A DNA stretch of 64,000 bases from contig CAMVKN010000009.1 of NCBI GenBank assembly GCA_947168045.1, positions 1 to 64,000 on the forward strand, read 5' to 3'. The stretch is from an uncultured Prevotellaceae bacterium (lineage in GTDB: Bacteria > Bacteroidota > Bacteroidia > Bacteroidales > Bacteroidaceae). The notes below the pieces were generated by a model. That model worked only from the letters and a program-made list of their open reading frames with translations. It was not told where the DNA came from and made no database searches. Shown one piece after another: positions 52,402-60,293 of the stretch. A program made the translations under genes and the position numbers. The first letter of the stretch is position 1. The number at the start of each line of letters is the position of its first letter.

Positions 52402-52938
52402 ATGGAGAAACAGACATACAGCCCCGCCGCCGACGAACAGGCACAGCCCATGCCCCGCCCGCAGGTGGTAGAGGTGCGTCCGCAGACGCTGGAGTGCGAC
52501 GTGGTGCGCTTCCAGAACAACAAGGAGAAGTGGGTGGCACTGGTGGGCTTGCTCAACGGCTATCCCTATGAAATCTTCACTGGGCTACAGGACGAGGAAG
52601 AGGGCATCATGCTGCCCAAGTCGGTGAACAAGGGCAAGATAGTGAAGCAGGTGAACGCCGACGGCACGAAGCGCTACGACTTCCAGTTTGAGAACACCCG
52701 CGGCTACAAGATTACCGTCGAGGGCATCAACGAGAAGTTCAACCCCGAATACTGGAACTATGCCAAGCTCATCAGCGGCGTGCTGCGCTATGGCATGCCC
52801 ATTGAGCACGTCATCAAGCTGGTGGCCTCGCTGTCGCTCAACGACGAGAGCATCAACACTTGGAAGAACGGCGTGGAGCGGGCCCTGAAGAAATACCTGC
52901 CGGGACAGCAGGAACAGCCGGAGCCCAACGAGCCATGA
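52402..52938 (+). CDS. Stand-alone C-terminal domain of class II ribonucleotide reductase
   Basis: The product has 178 residues. LECDVVRFQNNKEKWVALVG, LLNGYPYEIFTGLQDEEEGI, YDFQFENTRGYKITVEGI and FNPEYWNYAKLISGVLRYGM match the tail of adenosylcobalamin-dependent (NrdJ/TSCPD-type) ribonucleoside-diphosphate reductases. The radical-forming barrel and B12 site are absent, and the upstream sequence holds only a promoter and a divergent gene, so this is a separate gene and not a truncated copy with a lost front. It may act as the small partner of a split NrdJ (compare NrdJa/NrdJb), with the catalytic part elsewhere in the genome. The stop overlaps folB by four bases (ATGA). Confidence 0.8.
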   Translation: MEKQTYSPAADEQAQPMPRPQVVEVRPQTLECDVVRFQNNKEKWVALVGLLNGYPYEIFTGLQDEEEGIMLPKSVNKGKIVKQVNADGTKRYDFQFENTRGYKITVEGINEKFNPEYWNYAKLISGVLRYGMPIEHVIKLVASLSLNDESINTWKNGVERALKKYLPGQQEQPEPNEP

Positions 52939-53321
52939 AGCTGAAGAGCAGTTGCGTTGTCATCAACGACATGCGCCTGTACGCCCACCATGGCGTCATG
53001 GAGCAGGAGCAGCGCGTGGGGGCCTACTTCACCGTCAGCCTTCGCGTACATTATAATATATATAGGGCCATGATGAGCGATAGGGTGGGGGATGCCTTGT
53101 CCTATGCCGATGTGGCCGACGTCGTGCGCCAGCAGATGGCCACACCGTCGCAGCTGCTGGAGCATGTGGCGGGGCGCATCGCCAAGGCACTCTTCGACCA
53201 GTTCCCCCGGTGCACCGCCGTTGACATCAAACTGATGAAGGACAACCCGCCCATGGGCATCGACAGCAACGGCGCCGGCGTTGAGGCGGAGTTTGTTAGA
53301 GAGGTGAGTGGTGAGAGGTAA
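52935..53321 (+). CDS. folB: Dihydroneopterin aldolase
   Basis: The product has 128 residues. FolB converts 7,8-dihydroneopterin to 6-hydroxymethyl-dihydropterin in folate synthesis. The family signature is present: INDMRLYAHHGVMEQEQRVG near the start, ALSYADVADVV, LLEHVAGRIAKAL, and the C-terminal VDIKLMKDNPPMG with the catalytic Lys. The start overlaps the upstream stop. The final residues REVSGER are encoded by a purine-rich tandem repeat that runs past the stop codon, so the natural C-terminus was probably different. It is cytoplasmic. Confidence 0.92.
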   Translation: MKLKSSCVVINDMRLYAHHGVMEQEQRVGAYFTVSLRVHYNIYRAMMSDRVGDALSYADVADVVRQQMATPSQLLEHVAGRIAKALFDQFPRCTAVDIKLMKDNPPMGIDSNGAGVEAEFVREVSGER

Positions 53322-53334
53322 GAGGTGAGAGGTG
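53300..53334 (+). repeat. GAGAGGTG tandem repeat overlapping folB stop
   Basis: Imperfect repeats of GAGAGGTGA/GAGGTAA run from the last codons of folB into the gap. The reverse complement of the same motif is found inside the MG2 protein gene at 58352-58390. Confidence 0.6.
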
Positions 53335-53357
53335 TGATTAGACTTTAATAATAAAGA

Positions 53358-54605
53358 ATGAATAGATATAGGATAATGACAGGAACGAAGGCAAAGAAGA
53401 TGACGATGGTGAGAGCGCTACTGATGGCGGTCGCATTGCTGTTGTCGCCCGTTGCCTCGTTTGCCGTCGAGAAGACATACACCCTGGTCATCGATGCCGG
53501 GCATGGTGGCAAGGATGGTGGCGCGTGCGCCAACCGTGCCAAGGAGAAAGACATCAACCTGAATGTGGCGCTGGCCTTTGGCAAGCTGGTGGAGCAGAAC
53601 TGCCCCGACGTGAAGGTCATCTACACACGCAAGACCGACGTGTTCGTGCCGCTGCACGAGCGCGCCGCCATTGCCAACAGGAACAAGGCCGATGTGTTCA
53701 TCTCCATACACACCAACTCGGTGGAGAGCCGCCGGCCCGTCACTGGCATGGAGACCTACACTATGGGCATGCGCCGCAGCGACGAGAAACGCAGCGCCGC
53801 CATGCGCGAGAACGAGGTCATCACCATCGAGAGCGACTACAAGGAGCACTATGCCGGATTTGACCCGCGTGTGCCCGAGAGCTATATCATCTTCGACATC
53901 GTCAACGAGACGAACATGGCTGAGAGCGTGGAGCTGGCCCGGCTCATCCAGAAGAACGTGTGTGCCACGGCCGGCCGACCCAACAAGGGCGTGAAGCAGG
54001 ATGCCTTCCTGGTGCTGCGCGAGACGTCGATGCCGGCATGCCTCATCGAGCTGGGCTACATCACCACGGCATCGGAAGCCACCTATCTGACCAACCAGGC
54101 CAACGTGAACCTGATGGGCATGGGCATCTATCAGGCCTTCGTGGCGTTCAAGAACAAGAGGGTGCAGCCTGCTCCCAACCAACAGCAACAGCAGAATCAG
54201 CAGCAGACCCACCCCCAGCCCCTCCCTGGAGGGAGGGGAGACGATAGTCCTGCTACGAACGACACCCCTCGTACTAATAATACGGACGTGCAAGCTAACC
54301 CCTCCTCTCCCTCACAGGGAGGGACCGCGGGTGGGTCTGCTCCCATCTTCAAGGTGCAAATCATGGCCACCGAGCGCCAGCTGTCAGCCAACAACCGCCA
54401 GTTCAAGGGCTTGCAGGGGGTAGAGAGCTACAAAGAAGGCACGATGTGGAAGTACACCGTGGGCGCATCAGAGAACTATAACGAAATCAAGCAATTGCGC
54501 AAGGACATCCTCAGCAAGTTCCCACAGGCTTTCATCATTGCCTTCAAGGACGGGGTGCGCACCGACGTCAACGCCGCCATCGAGGAGTTCCGCCGCAACC
54601 ATTAA
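53358..54605 (+). CDS. N-acetylmuramoyl-L-alanine amidase with SPOR domain
   Basis: The product has 415 residues. A signal peptide ends near SFAVEK; Met1, Met7 and Met15 are all possible starts and the sequence does not decide. Residues about 40-275 form an Amidase_3 domain with zinc ligands and catalytic residues visible in VIDAGHGGKDGGA (His49), VFISIHTNS and CLIELGYIT. A low-complexity linker of about 60 residues (QQQQQNQQQ, then a stretch encoded by REP-like DNA) joins it to a C-terminal SPOR-like domain (IFKVQIMATERQL ... FIIAFKDG), which binds denuded septal peptidoglycan. The enzyme cuts the amide bond between MurNAc and the stem peptide during cell separation. The MCE gene follows 26 nt later. 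Confidence 0.92.
   Translation: MNRYRIMTGTKAKKMTMVRALLMAVALLLSPVASFAVEKTYTLVIDAGHGGKDGGACANRAKEKDINLNVALAFGKLVEQNCPDVKVIYTRKTDVFVPLHERAAIANRNKADVFISIHTNSVESRRPVTGMETYTMGMRRSDEKRSAAMRENEVITIESDYKEHYAGFDPRVPESYIIFDIVNETNMAESVELARLIQKNVCATAGRPNKGVKQDAFLVLRETSMPACLIELGYITTASEATYLTNQANVNLMGMGIYQAFVAFKNKRVQPAPNQQQQQNQQQTHPQPLPGGRGDDSPATNDTPRTNNTDVQANPSSPSQGGTAGGSAPIFKVQIMATERQLSANNRQFKGLQGVESYKEGTMWKYTVGASENYNEIKQLRKDILSKFPQAFIIAFKDGVRTDVNAAIEEFRRNH
54207..54337. repeat. Pair of inverted REP-like elements inside amidase gene
   Basis: ACCCACCCCCAGCCCCTCCC and the following GAGGGAGGGGAGACGATAGT resemble the 45.5-kb repeat, including the shared flank (CCTGCTACGAACGAC against CCTGCAACGGATGAC). About 20 nt later an inverted copy (CCCCTCCTCTCCCTCACAGG...GCGGGTGGGTC) follows. 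The whole 131-nt segment is read through in frame as part of the linker. Confidence 0.7.
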
Positions 54606-54626
54606 GCATTTAGCATTAAGCATTAA
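54602..54626 (+). repeat. AGCATTA short tandem repeat
   Basis: TTAAGCATTTAGCATTAAGC followed by ATTAA fills the gap between the amidase stop and the MCE gene, three copies of an AGCATTA-like unit. It overlaps the TAA of the amidase gene. Confidence 0.55.
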
Positions 54627-54631
54627 CAGAC

Positions 54632-55534
54632 ATGAAGTTTTTCACCAAGGAAGTAAAGATAGCACTGGTTGCCATCGTCGCCATCGTCATACTCTATGTG
54701 GGCATGCAGTTCCTCAAGGGACTGGCGCTGTTCAGCAATGACGACACCTATTACATACGCTTCAGCAACGTCAGCGGACTGGCCACCTCCAGCCCCGTCT
54801 ATGCCAATGGCTACCGCGTGGGCGTGGTGAGAACCATCGACTACGACTACTCACGCCCTGACTGCATCATCGCCTCATTCGACCTTGACCCGAAGATGCA
54901 GCTGCACGAAGGCACCCGCGCCGAAATCGTGAGCGACTTCATGGGCAACGTCAAGCTGGAGCTGCAGCTGGGAGCCGTCACGGGCCGCCTGCTGGCCAAA
55001 GGCGACACCATAGAGGGTGGACTGCAGGGCGGACTGATGACGAAGGCTGCACAGATGGTGCCAAAGGTGGAGGCGCTGCTGCCGAAGCTCGACTCCATCC
55101 TCGCCGGCGTGCAGACGCTGGTCACCGACCCGGCCATCAGTGCCACCCTGCAGAACGCAGAGCAGCTGACGGCCAGCCTGAACACCACCGCCCGACAGCT
55201 GAACCAGCTCACCGCACAGCTGAACCGACAGATGCCACAGATGATGGACAAGGCGCAGGGGGTGCTCGACAACACCGCCACGCTGACGGGCAACCTGGCA
55301 CAGCTGGACCTGCAGGCCACCATGCAGCGCGTAGACCAGACGCTGGCCAACGTGCAGCAGCTCACCGCCGCACTCAACAGCCCCCACGGCACCGTGGGCA
55401 TGCTGCTCAACGATGCACAACTCTATCAGAACATTACGGCCACCATGCGCGATGTCGATTCGCTGCTCGTCGACTTCAAGGCGCATCCCCGCCGCTACAT
55501 CAATGTATCCGTTTTCGGCAAGAAGAGCCAGTAA
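54632..55534 (+). CDS. MCE/MlaD-family lipid transport protein
   Basis: The product has 300 residues. An uncleaved N-terminal membrane helix (VKIALVAIVAIVILYVGMQF) is followed by an MCE domain (about 38-115) with YYIRFSNVSGLATSSPVYAN, GYRVGVVRTI and LGAVTGRLLAKGDTIEG. The remainder is a long Gln/Leu/Thr-rich helical region (about 150-275, for example TLQNAEQLTASLNTTARQLN) that could form a coiled-coil needle. By family, it binds the inner-membrane MlaE/MlaF-type transporter and moves lipids across the periplasm. Those partner genes are not in the window. It probably shares a transcript with the amidase. Confidence 0.88.
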   Translation: MKFFTKEVKIALVAIVAIVILYVGMQFLKGLALFSNDDTYYIRFSNVSGLATSSPVYANGYRVGVVRTIDYDYSRPDCIIASFDLDPKMQLHEGTRAEIVSDFMGNVKLELQLGAVTGRLLAKGDTIEGGLQGGLMTKAAQMVPKVEALLPKLDSILAGVQTLVTDPAISATLQNAEQLTASLNTTARQLNQLTAQLNRQMPQMMDKAQGVLDNTATLTGNLAQLDLQATMQRVDQTLANVQQLTAALNSPHGTVGMLLNDAQLYQNITATMRDVDSLLVDFKAHPRRYINVSVFGKKSQ

Positions 55535-55715
55535 TTTGAAATTTGTCTAAATAACGAATCGCGCTTTGCGCCTTGCCGTCCAATTGCTAAAGTGCTGAAT
55601 GGCAAAAACTTTGAATCTTGCAAGAGCGGAAATTAGCCAAAAACCGTGAAACAACATAATTGACGAGAAGAGAGAAAGTTACAAAGATTGTAAACACAGA
55701 GGAAAAAATTGACAG

Positions 55716-55747
55716 TTTGCATGGGTCAAAAAATTTTACGACCTTTG
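55716..55747 (+). promoter_or_regulatory. dnaA promoter
   Basis: TTTG (55716-55719), 20 nt, then GACCTTTG (55740-55747) fits the -33/-7 pattern apart from G at the first -7 base. It is 59 nt before the dnaA ATG. The 271-nt gap before dnaA has no TTATCCACA-type DnaA boxes that I can see. Confidence 0.55.
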
Positions 55748-55806
55748 CACTCGGAAATATCTGAAAGCCGCATAGTGTGGCGTCATAAGATAATAATCTA
55801 AAACTA

Positions 55807-57216
55807 ATGCACAAAAACCATCAGGAGCTCTGGAACCGATGCCTGCATCTCATCAAGCAGAACGTGACGGAGCAAATATATAAAACGTGGTTCGAGCCCA
55901 TCGTTTTCGAAAGCTATGACGAAGCGCTTTCGACGGTGTTGGTGCAGGTTCCAAGTCCGTACATCTACGAGTACTTGGAGCAGTACTACGTGCGTCTGAT
56001 GGCTTGGGCACTGAACAACAGCTTCAAGACTAACGTCAAGCTGACCTATCGGCTCGTCGTCGACCGTGAGAACGGCAAGACGCAGACCGTTGAGGGCGAA
56101 GGTCCGTCGGCCATCGATGGGCCGCAGGCCGCCACACGCGCCAACCAGTCGCCAACGGTGCTCGACGCGGCCGTGCCGCAGGAGCTGAATCCGCAGCTGG
56201 ACCCCAGGAACACTTTCGACACCTTCATTGAAGGCGACTCCAACAAGCTGCCGCGCACCGTCGGCCTCAACATCGCCCAGCACCCTGGCAAGACGATGTT
56301 CAACCCGTTCTTCGTCTTCGGACCGTCGGGATGTGGCAAGACGCACCTCATCAACGCCATCGGTGTGGAGTGCAAGCGCCTTGATGCACAGCGCCGCGTG
56401 CTCTACGTCTCGGCACGACTCTTCCAGGTGCAGTACACTGATGCCGTGCGACGCAACACCACCAACGACTTCATCAACTTCTACCAGACCATCGACGTGC
56501 TCATCGTCGATGACATACAGGAGTGGGTCAACTCGCCGAAGACACTCGACACCTTCTTCCACATCTTTGACCACCTGTTCCGCTTAGGCAAACAGATTAT
56601 CCTGGCCAGCGACAGACCGCCGGTAGACCTGGAAGGCGTGAAGGACCGCCTGCTGACGCGTTTCTCCTGCGGACTCATTGCCGAGCTGGAGAGACCTGAC
56701 ATGCAGCTGTGCGTCGACATCCTGAACTCGAAGTGCCGCCATGACGGCCTGAAGATTCCGGCTGACGTCATACAGTTCATCGCATCGTCGGCCAACGGCA
56801 GCGTGCGCGACCTCGAAGGCGTCGTCAACTCGCTCATGGCTTACTCCATCGTCTACAACTCAGCCATCGACATGCACCTGGCCGAGCGCATCATCAAGCG
56901 GGCCGTCAAGACCGACAACCACCCGCTGACCATCGACGACATCTTGGAGGCAGTGTGCCGCCACTTCGGTGTCACTCAGCAGAACGTGTTCAGCAAGAGT
57001 CGCAAGCGTGAGTACGTGCAAGTCAGGCAGATATCAATGTACCTGGCGCAGAAATATACGAAGATGCCTGCCTCGCGCATCGGTCAGCTCATCGGCGGAC
57101 GCGACCACAGCACCGTGCTGCACAGCTGTACCGCCGTGCAGCAGCGCATGAAGGTTGACAAGGCTTTCCTTGACGACCTGAACAGCATCGAGGATTCATT
57201 CAAGCTGAAGCAATAA
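55807..57216 (+). CDS. dnaA: Chromosomal replication initiator DnaA
   Basis: The product has 469 residues, a normal length. DnaA binds boxes at oriC and opens the duplex. Domain I is recognisable (LWNRCLHLIKQNVTEQIYKT, WFEPIV); domain II is a short Pro/Ala/Asn linker (about 95-125). The AAA+ domain III has Walker A GPSGCGKT (Lys178), Walker B VLIVDDIQ and sensor-like LASDRPP. Domain IV carries the box-binding signature MPASRIGQLIGGRDHSTVLH. The gene is single, with its own promoter, and no dnaN, recF or gyrase gene is next to it, as is common in this phylum. Confidence 0.97.
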   Translation: MHKNHQELWNRCLHLIKQNVTEQIYKTWFEPIVFESYDEALSTVLVQVPSPYIYEYLEQYYVRLMAWALNNSFKTNVKLTYRLVVDRENGKTQTVEGEGPSAIDGPQAATRANQSPTVLDAAVPQELNPQLDPRNTFDTFIEGDSNKLPRTVGLNIAQHPGKTMFNPFFVFGPSGCGKTHLINAIGVECKRLDAQRRVLYVSARLFQVQYTDAVRRNTTNDFINFYQTIDVLIVDDIQEWVNSPKTLDTFFHIFDHLFRLGKQIILASDRPPVDLEGVKDRLLTRFSCGLIAELERPDMQLCVDILNSKCRHDGLKIPADVIQFIASSANGSVRDLEGVVNSLMAYSIVYNSAIDMHLAERIIKRAVKTDNHPLTIDDILEAVCRHFGVTQQNVFSKSRKREYVQVRQISMYLAQKYTKMPASRIGQLIGGRDHSTVLHSCTAVQQRMKVDKAFLDDLNSIEDSFKLKQ

Positions 57217-57261
57217 GCCTTCGCGGGCCTACGTGCCGAACACTACACATTATTTTATTTA

Positions 57262-57349
57262 ACAACGAATTAAACGAATTAAACGAATTTTCGTCCATAT
57301 AGAGATGGCCAAGCCATTTCCAGTTTGTGTAATTTGTCAAATTCGTTGT
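57262..57349. repeat. Imperfect inverted repeat with ACGAATTAA units after dnaA
   Basis: ACAACGAATTAAACGAATTA (57262 on, a nonamer repeated about three times) pairs in inverted form with TAATTTGTCAAATTCGTTGT (ending at 57349). The 40-nt centre includes GGCCAAGCCATTTCC. It could be a terminator or a small palindromic element; it occupies most of the 152-nt dnaA-MG2 gap. Confidence 0.5.
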
Positions 57350-57368
57350 AAACAATAACAGTTCAATT

Positions 57369-60206
57369 ATGAGACTACTCCTTACATCTATTGTCTGTCT
57401 GCTGGGTGACATTCTGTTCACTGCCAGTGCGGACGGGATTGACGACATCCGTCAGACACTGCTGGCTTCGGCCCCGCAACAGGTACAGGAGAAAGTCTAT
57501 GTCCACACCGACAACCAGTGCTATTTTGTCGGCGACACGCTGTGGTACAAGGCATACGTCGTGCGTGCTGACAACCTGCAACCCACTGACATGAGCCGCC
57601 TGCTCTATGTCGAGCTGCTCTCGCCTGACGGGCTGCTCGTCGAGCGACAGACCATCATCGTCAGTCCCGCCGGCTTCACCTGTGGGCAGTTTGCCCTCAC
57701 CGACTCGCTCTACAGCGGCTACTATGAGCTGCGCGCCTACACCCGCTGGATGCTGAACTTCAACGTCCGCGAACACAAGTATGACCGCGATGACACCTGG
57801 CATTTCTACAACCGCCAGATGGCCGCCGACTACTTCCGTGTCTGGGACGGGCTCTACAGCCGTGTGCTGCCCGTCTACAGCAAGCCCGAGAAGGCAGGCG
57901 ACTATGACGCGCGCTACATGTATCAGCGCCCCAAGACACGTCTGCCGAGGAAGAAGAAGGACGACCTGGTGGTGACCTTCTATCCCGAGGGCGGACACCT
58001 CATCGACGGCATTGACAACCGTGTGGCCTTCCAGGTGTGCGACCAGCACGGCGAGGCCCAGAACATCAGCGGAACGGTGGCCCTCGACGACGGAAGCCGC
58101 CTCACCATCAAGACGGAGCACATGGGGCGCGGCCTGTTCAACGTCACACCCAATGGCAAAAGGCTGCATGCCACCTTCAACTGGCGGGGCAAACAGTGGG
58201 ACATACCGCTGCCGAAGCCTGAGACAGCCGGCGTGGCGCTGCGCCTCGATGGCAATCAGCTGACCATCAGTGCCTCCCTGCTGCCCGCTGACAAAGACTA
58301 TGCCGTGAGCATACTCTGCCGTGGCGCGCTGAAGTACTTGGAGCCAGTGGAACTCACCTCCCAGCTCCCACCTCTCACCTCCCACCTCACTTTACCCTTC
58401 GAGCAGCTGCCGTCAGGCGTGGCTGACATCACCGTCTTTGACAGTGACGGGCAAATCCTGGCTGACCGGCTCTGCTTCGTCAACAACCACGAACAGGACA
58501 GTGCCCTCATCACAGCACCCATTGAGCGCACGCGCACCTACGCGCCCTACGAGCGCATCGACCTGCCCATACAGGTGCACGGCGTCAACCAGCCCACCAC
58601 GTTCTCTATCTCTATCCGCGACAGCTATACCAACGAGCAGACCTACGACGACGGCGACATCATGACCGACCTGCTGCTGTCAAGCGAGTTGCGTGGCTTC
58701 ATCGCGCACCCTGCCTACTACTTCGAAGCCGACGACGACGTGCACCGCCACCACCTGGACCTGCTGATGATGGTGCAGGGCTGGCGCAAGTACAAGTGGG
58801 AGGAGCTGGCCCAGGCCGACCGCCCACTGCGCTACGAGCCTGAGAAGACCTTCACCATCGAGGGGGCTGTCTACAAGATGCTGAACATCATTCCCGTGGG
58901 CGACCTCTCCAGCGACAACCCTGATGCACCGGCCCCCGGACTGGATGAGATTACCGACTGGCAGTTCGGACGCTACTCAGGCCACGCACGGCAGAGCGAC
59001 CCCGTCAGTGCCAGCGATGAGGCCGGTGAGGCCGACGCCATGGCCGAGAGCACCACCGTGGAGATAGCCGACACGTACTATGACATCGGTGATGCCAATG
59101 CCTCACTGGGCGTTAACCATGGCGGGCTGAAACGCGAGGTGCTGGTGGAAGCCGAGGTGAACATCGACAACCAGTATGTCGGCGCCGTGCAGAAGACACA
59201 CGACGGCGGGCGCTTCCTTTTCGAGGTACCACCCTTCTATGGGCAGGCCTACCTGAACATGAAAGCCTACAATGAGGGTGACTCGCTGAAGAAGAACATG
59301 GCCTCGCGCAAGGATGCCACCGTGCTCAACGAGGACGCCTTCCCTGACTACTACGTCAAGCGCGACCTCTTCTTCCCCATCTTCACCCACGAGTATAACT
59401 ACTACGAGAAGCATCAGCCCGACATCGACTACTCGCTGCTGTCCGACACGCTGTCAGAGTATTCCATGGAGAACGACGTGCACGAGCTGGGCACCGTCAA
59501 TGTCAAGGGCCGCCGCCGCGGGCGCCGTGCCATCGACTGGAAGAAACCGGCATACGTGGTCGATGCCTACGACCTCTACAACGAGCTGACCGACCGTGGC
59601 CTGAGCTTCGGCAAGCTCGACATGCGGCAGTTCCCCGTGCAGGTGTGCCGTCTGCTCTTCGGCAACATGAACCGCCCTGTCGACTTCAATGTCGACGGAC
59701 GTTTAGAGGGACATACCTACTACCGCAACTACAACCCCTTGTCAACAGGCAGCGATGCGGAACGCGCCGGTCTCTTCGTGGCCAACCGCACCCCGCAGTA
59801 TCTCTATCGGCGACTGAAGCTGAAGCGGTTGCAGGACATCAGGGTGTTCACCGACTATGAGCCGCGCAATGAGGACTCACTCATGGTCTACGACCTCCAC
59901 ACGGCCGATGCCACCGTGGAGCTGCAGCTCATTCCTGACGACGGGGTGCAGCCCACCTTCCGCGACCGCCACATCCTGTTGCGCGGTGCCAACATGGCCG
60001 AGGAGTTCTACCAGCCTGACTACAGCACCATGCCTGTAGGCGCTGCTCCTCCCGACCATCGCCGTACGCTTTACTGGAATCCCAATGCTGTCACCGACTC
60101 TGAGGGCCGTTTCACCGCCACCTTCTATAACAACGCCAAGGAGACGCGCGTCACCATGTCGGCTGCTGCTGTGTCACTCGACGGCCGCCTGTTCCACTCG
60201 CAGTGA
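57369..60206 (+). CDS. Large secreted MG2-domain (macroglobulin-like) protein
   Basis: The product has 945 residues with a signal peptide (about 1-21). The front part has EKVYVHTDNQCYFVGDTLWY and KAYVVRADNLQP, then YYELRAYTRWMLNF, which is the pattern of MG2-type macroglobulin-like domains in Bacteroidales outer-membrane-associated proteins. Further segments are VTFYPEGGHLIDGIDNRVAF near residue 200, a helical LLMMVQGWRKYKW near 470, and a TonB-plug-like region around 710-800 (LGTVNVKGRRRGRRAIDWKK). It ends RTLYWNP ... GRFTATFYNN, like the last macroglobulin strands. Residues about 328-340 (SQLPPLTSHLTLP) are encoded by a GGTGAGAGGTG-type repeat. Its function is unknown; it may bind or trap proteases or support receptor assembly. 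Confidence 0.78.
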   Translation: MRLLLTSIVCLLGDILFTASADGIDDIRQTLLASAPQQVQEKVYVHTDNQCYFVGDTLWYKAYVVRADNLQPTDMSRLLYVELLSPDGLLVERQTIIVSPAGFTCGQFALTDSLYSGYYELRAYTRWMLNFNVREHKYDRDDTWHFYNRQMAADYFRVWDGLYSRVLPVYSKPEKAGDYDARYMYQRPKTRLPRKKKDDLVVTFYPEGGHLIDGIDNRVAFQVCDQHGEAQNISGTVALDDGSRLTIKTEHMGRGLFNVTPNGKRLHATFNWRGKQWDIPLPKPETAGVALRLDGNQLTISASLLPADKDYAVSILCRGALKYLEPVELTSQLPPLTSHLTLPFEQLPSGVADITVFDSDGQILADRLCFVNNHEQDSALITAPIERTRTYAPYERIDLPIQVHGVNQPTTFSISIRDSYTNEQTYDDGDIMTDLLLSSELRGFIAHPAYYFEADDDVHRHHLDLLMMVQGWRKYKWEELAQADRPLRYEPEKTFTIEGAVYKMLNIIPVGDLSSDNPDAPAPGLDEITDWQFGRYSGHARQSDPVSASDEAGEADAMAESTTVEIADTYYDIGDANASLGVNHGGLKREVLVEAEVNIDNQYVGAVQKTHDGGRFLFEVPPFYGQAYLNMKAYNEGDSLKKNMASRKDATVLNEDAFPDYYVKRDLFFPIFTHEYNYYEKHQPDIDYSLLSDTLSEYSMENDVHELGTVNVKGRRRGRRAIDWKKPAYVVDAYDLYNELTDRGLSFGKLDMRQFPVQVCRLLFGNMNRPVDFNVDGRLEGHTYYRNYNPLSTGSDAERAGLFVANRTPQYLYRRLKLKRLQDIRVFTDYEPRNEDSLMVYDLHTADATVELQLIPDDGVQPTFRDRHILLRGANMAEEFYQPDYSTMPVGAAPPDHRRTLYWNPNAVTDSEGRFTATFYNNAKETRVTMSAAAVSLDGRLFHSQ
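58352..58390 (-). repeat. In-frame GGTGAGAGGT repeat inside the MG2 gene
   Basis: The minus strand reads GTGAGGTGGGAGGTGAGAGG followed by TGGGAGCTGGGAGGTGAG, the same family as the repeat at the folB stop (53300-53334). It is a multiple of three in effect, since the frame stays open. Confidence 0.6.
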
Positions 60207-60233
60207 TGGTGAGGAAGAAAAAACGGGTAAATA

Positions 60234-60265
60234 TTTGTAGGTATGGAAAAATTGTCATACCTTTG
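60234..60265 (+). promoter_or_regulatory. Promoter of ROK kinase gene
   Basis: TTTG (60234-60237), 20 nt, TACCTTTG (60258-60265): a full consensus match 28 nt before the ATG at 60294. It shows that the in-frame ATG at 60243 is not the start. Confidence 0.7.
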
Positions 60266-60293
60266 CACTGGCCATAAGAAAAACCGAAAGAAC

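Noticed and set aside
53418..54293. 291-codon frame antisense to the amidase gene
   Set aside because: Same reason; no start signal and no domain.
55535..55806. Possible oriC upstream of dnaA
   Set aside because: No cluster of TTATCCACA-like boxes and no clear AT-rich tandem array in the gap.
57200..57448. 82-codon minus-strand frame across the dnaA-MG2 gap
   Set aside because: It is the translation of the nonamer repeat (Asn-Ser-Phe, Thr-Asn patterns) and overlaps the ends of both genes.
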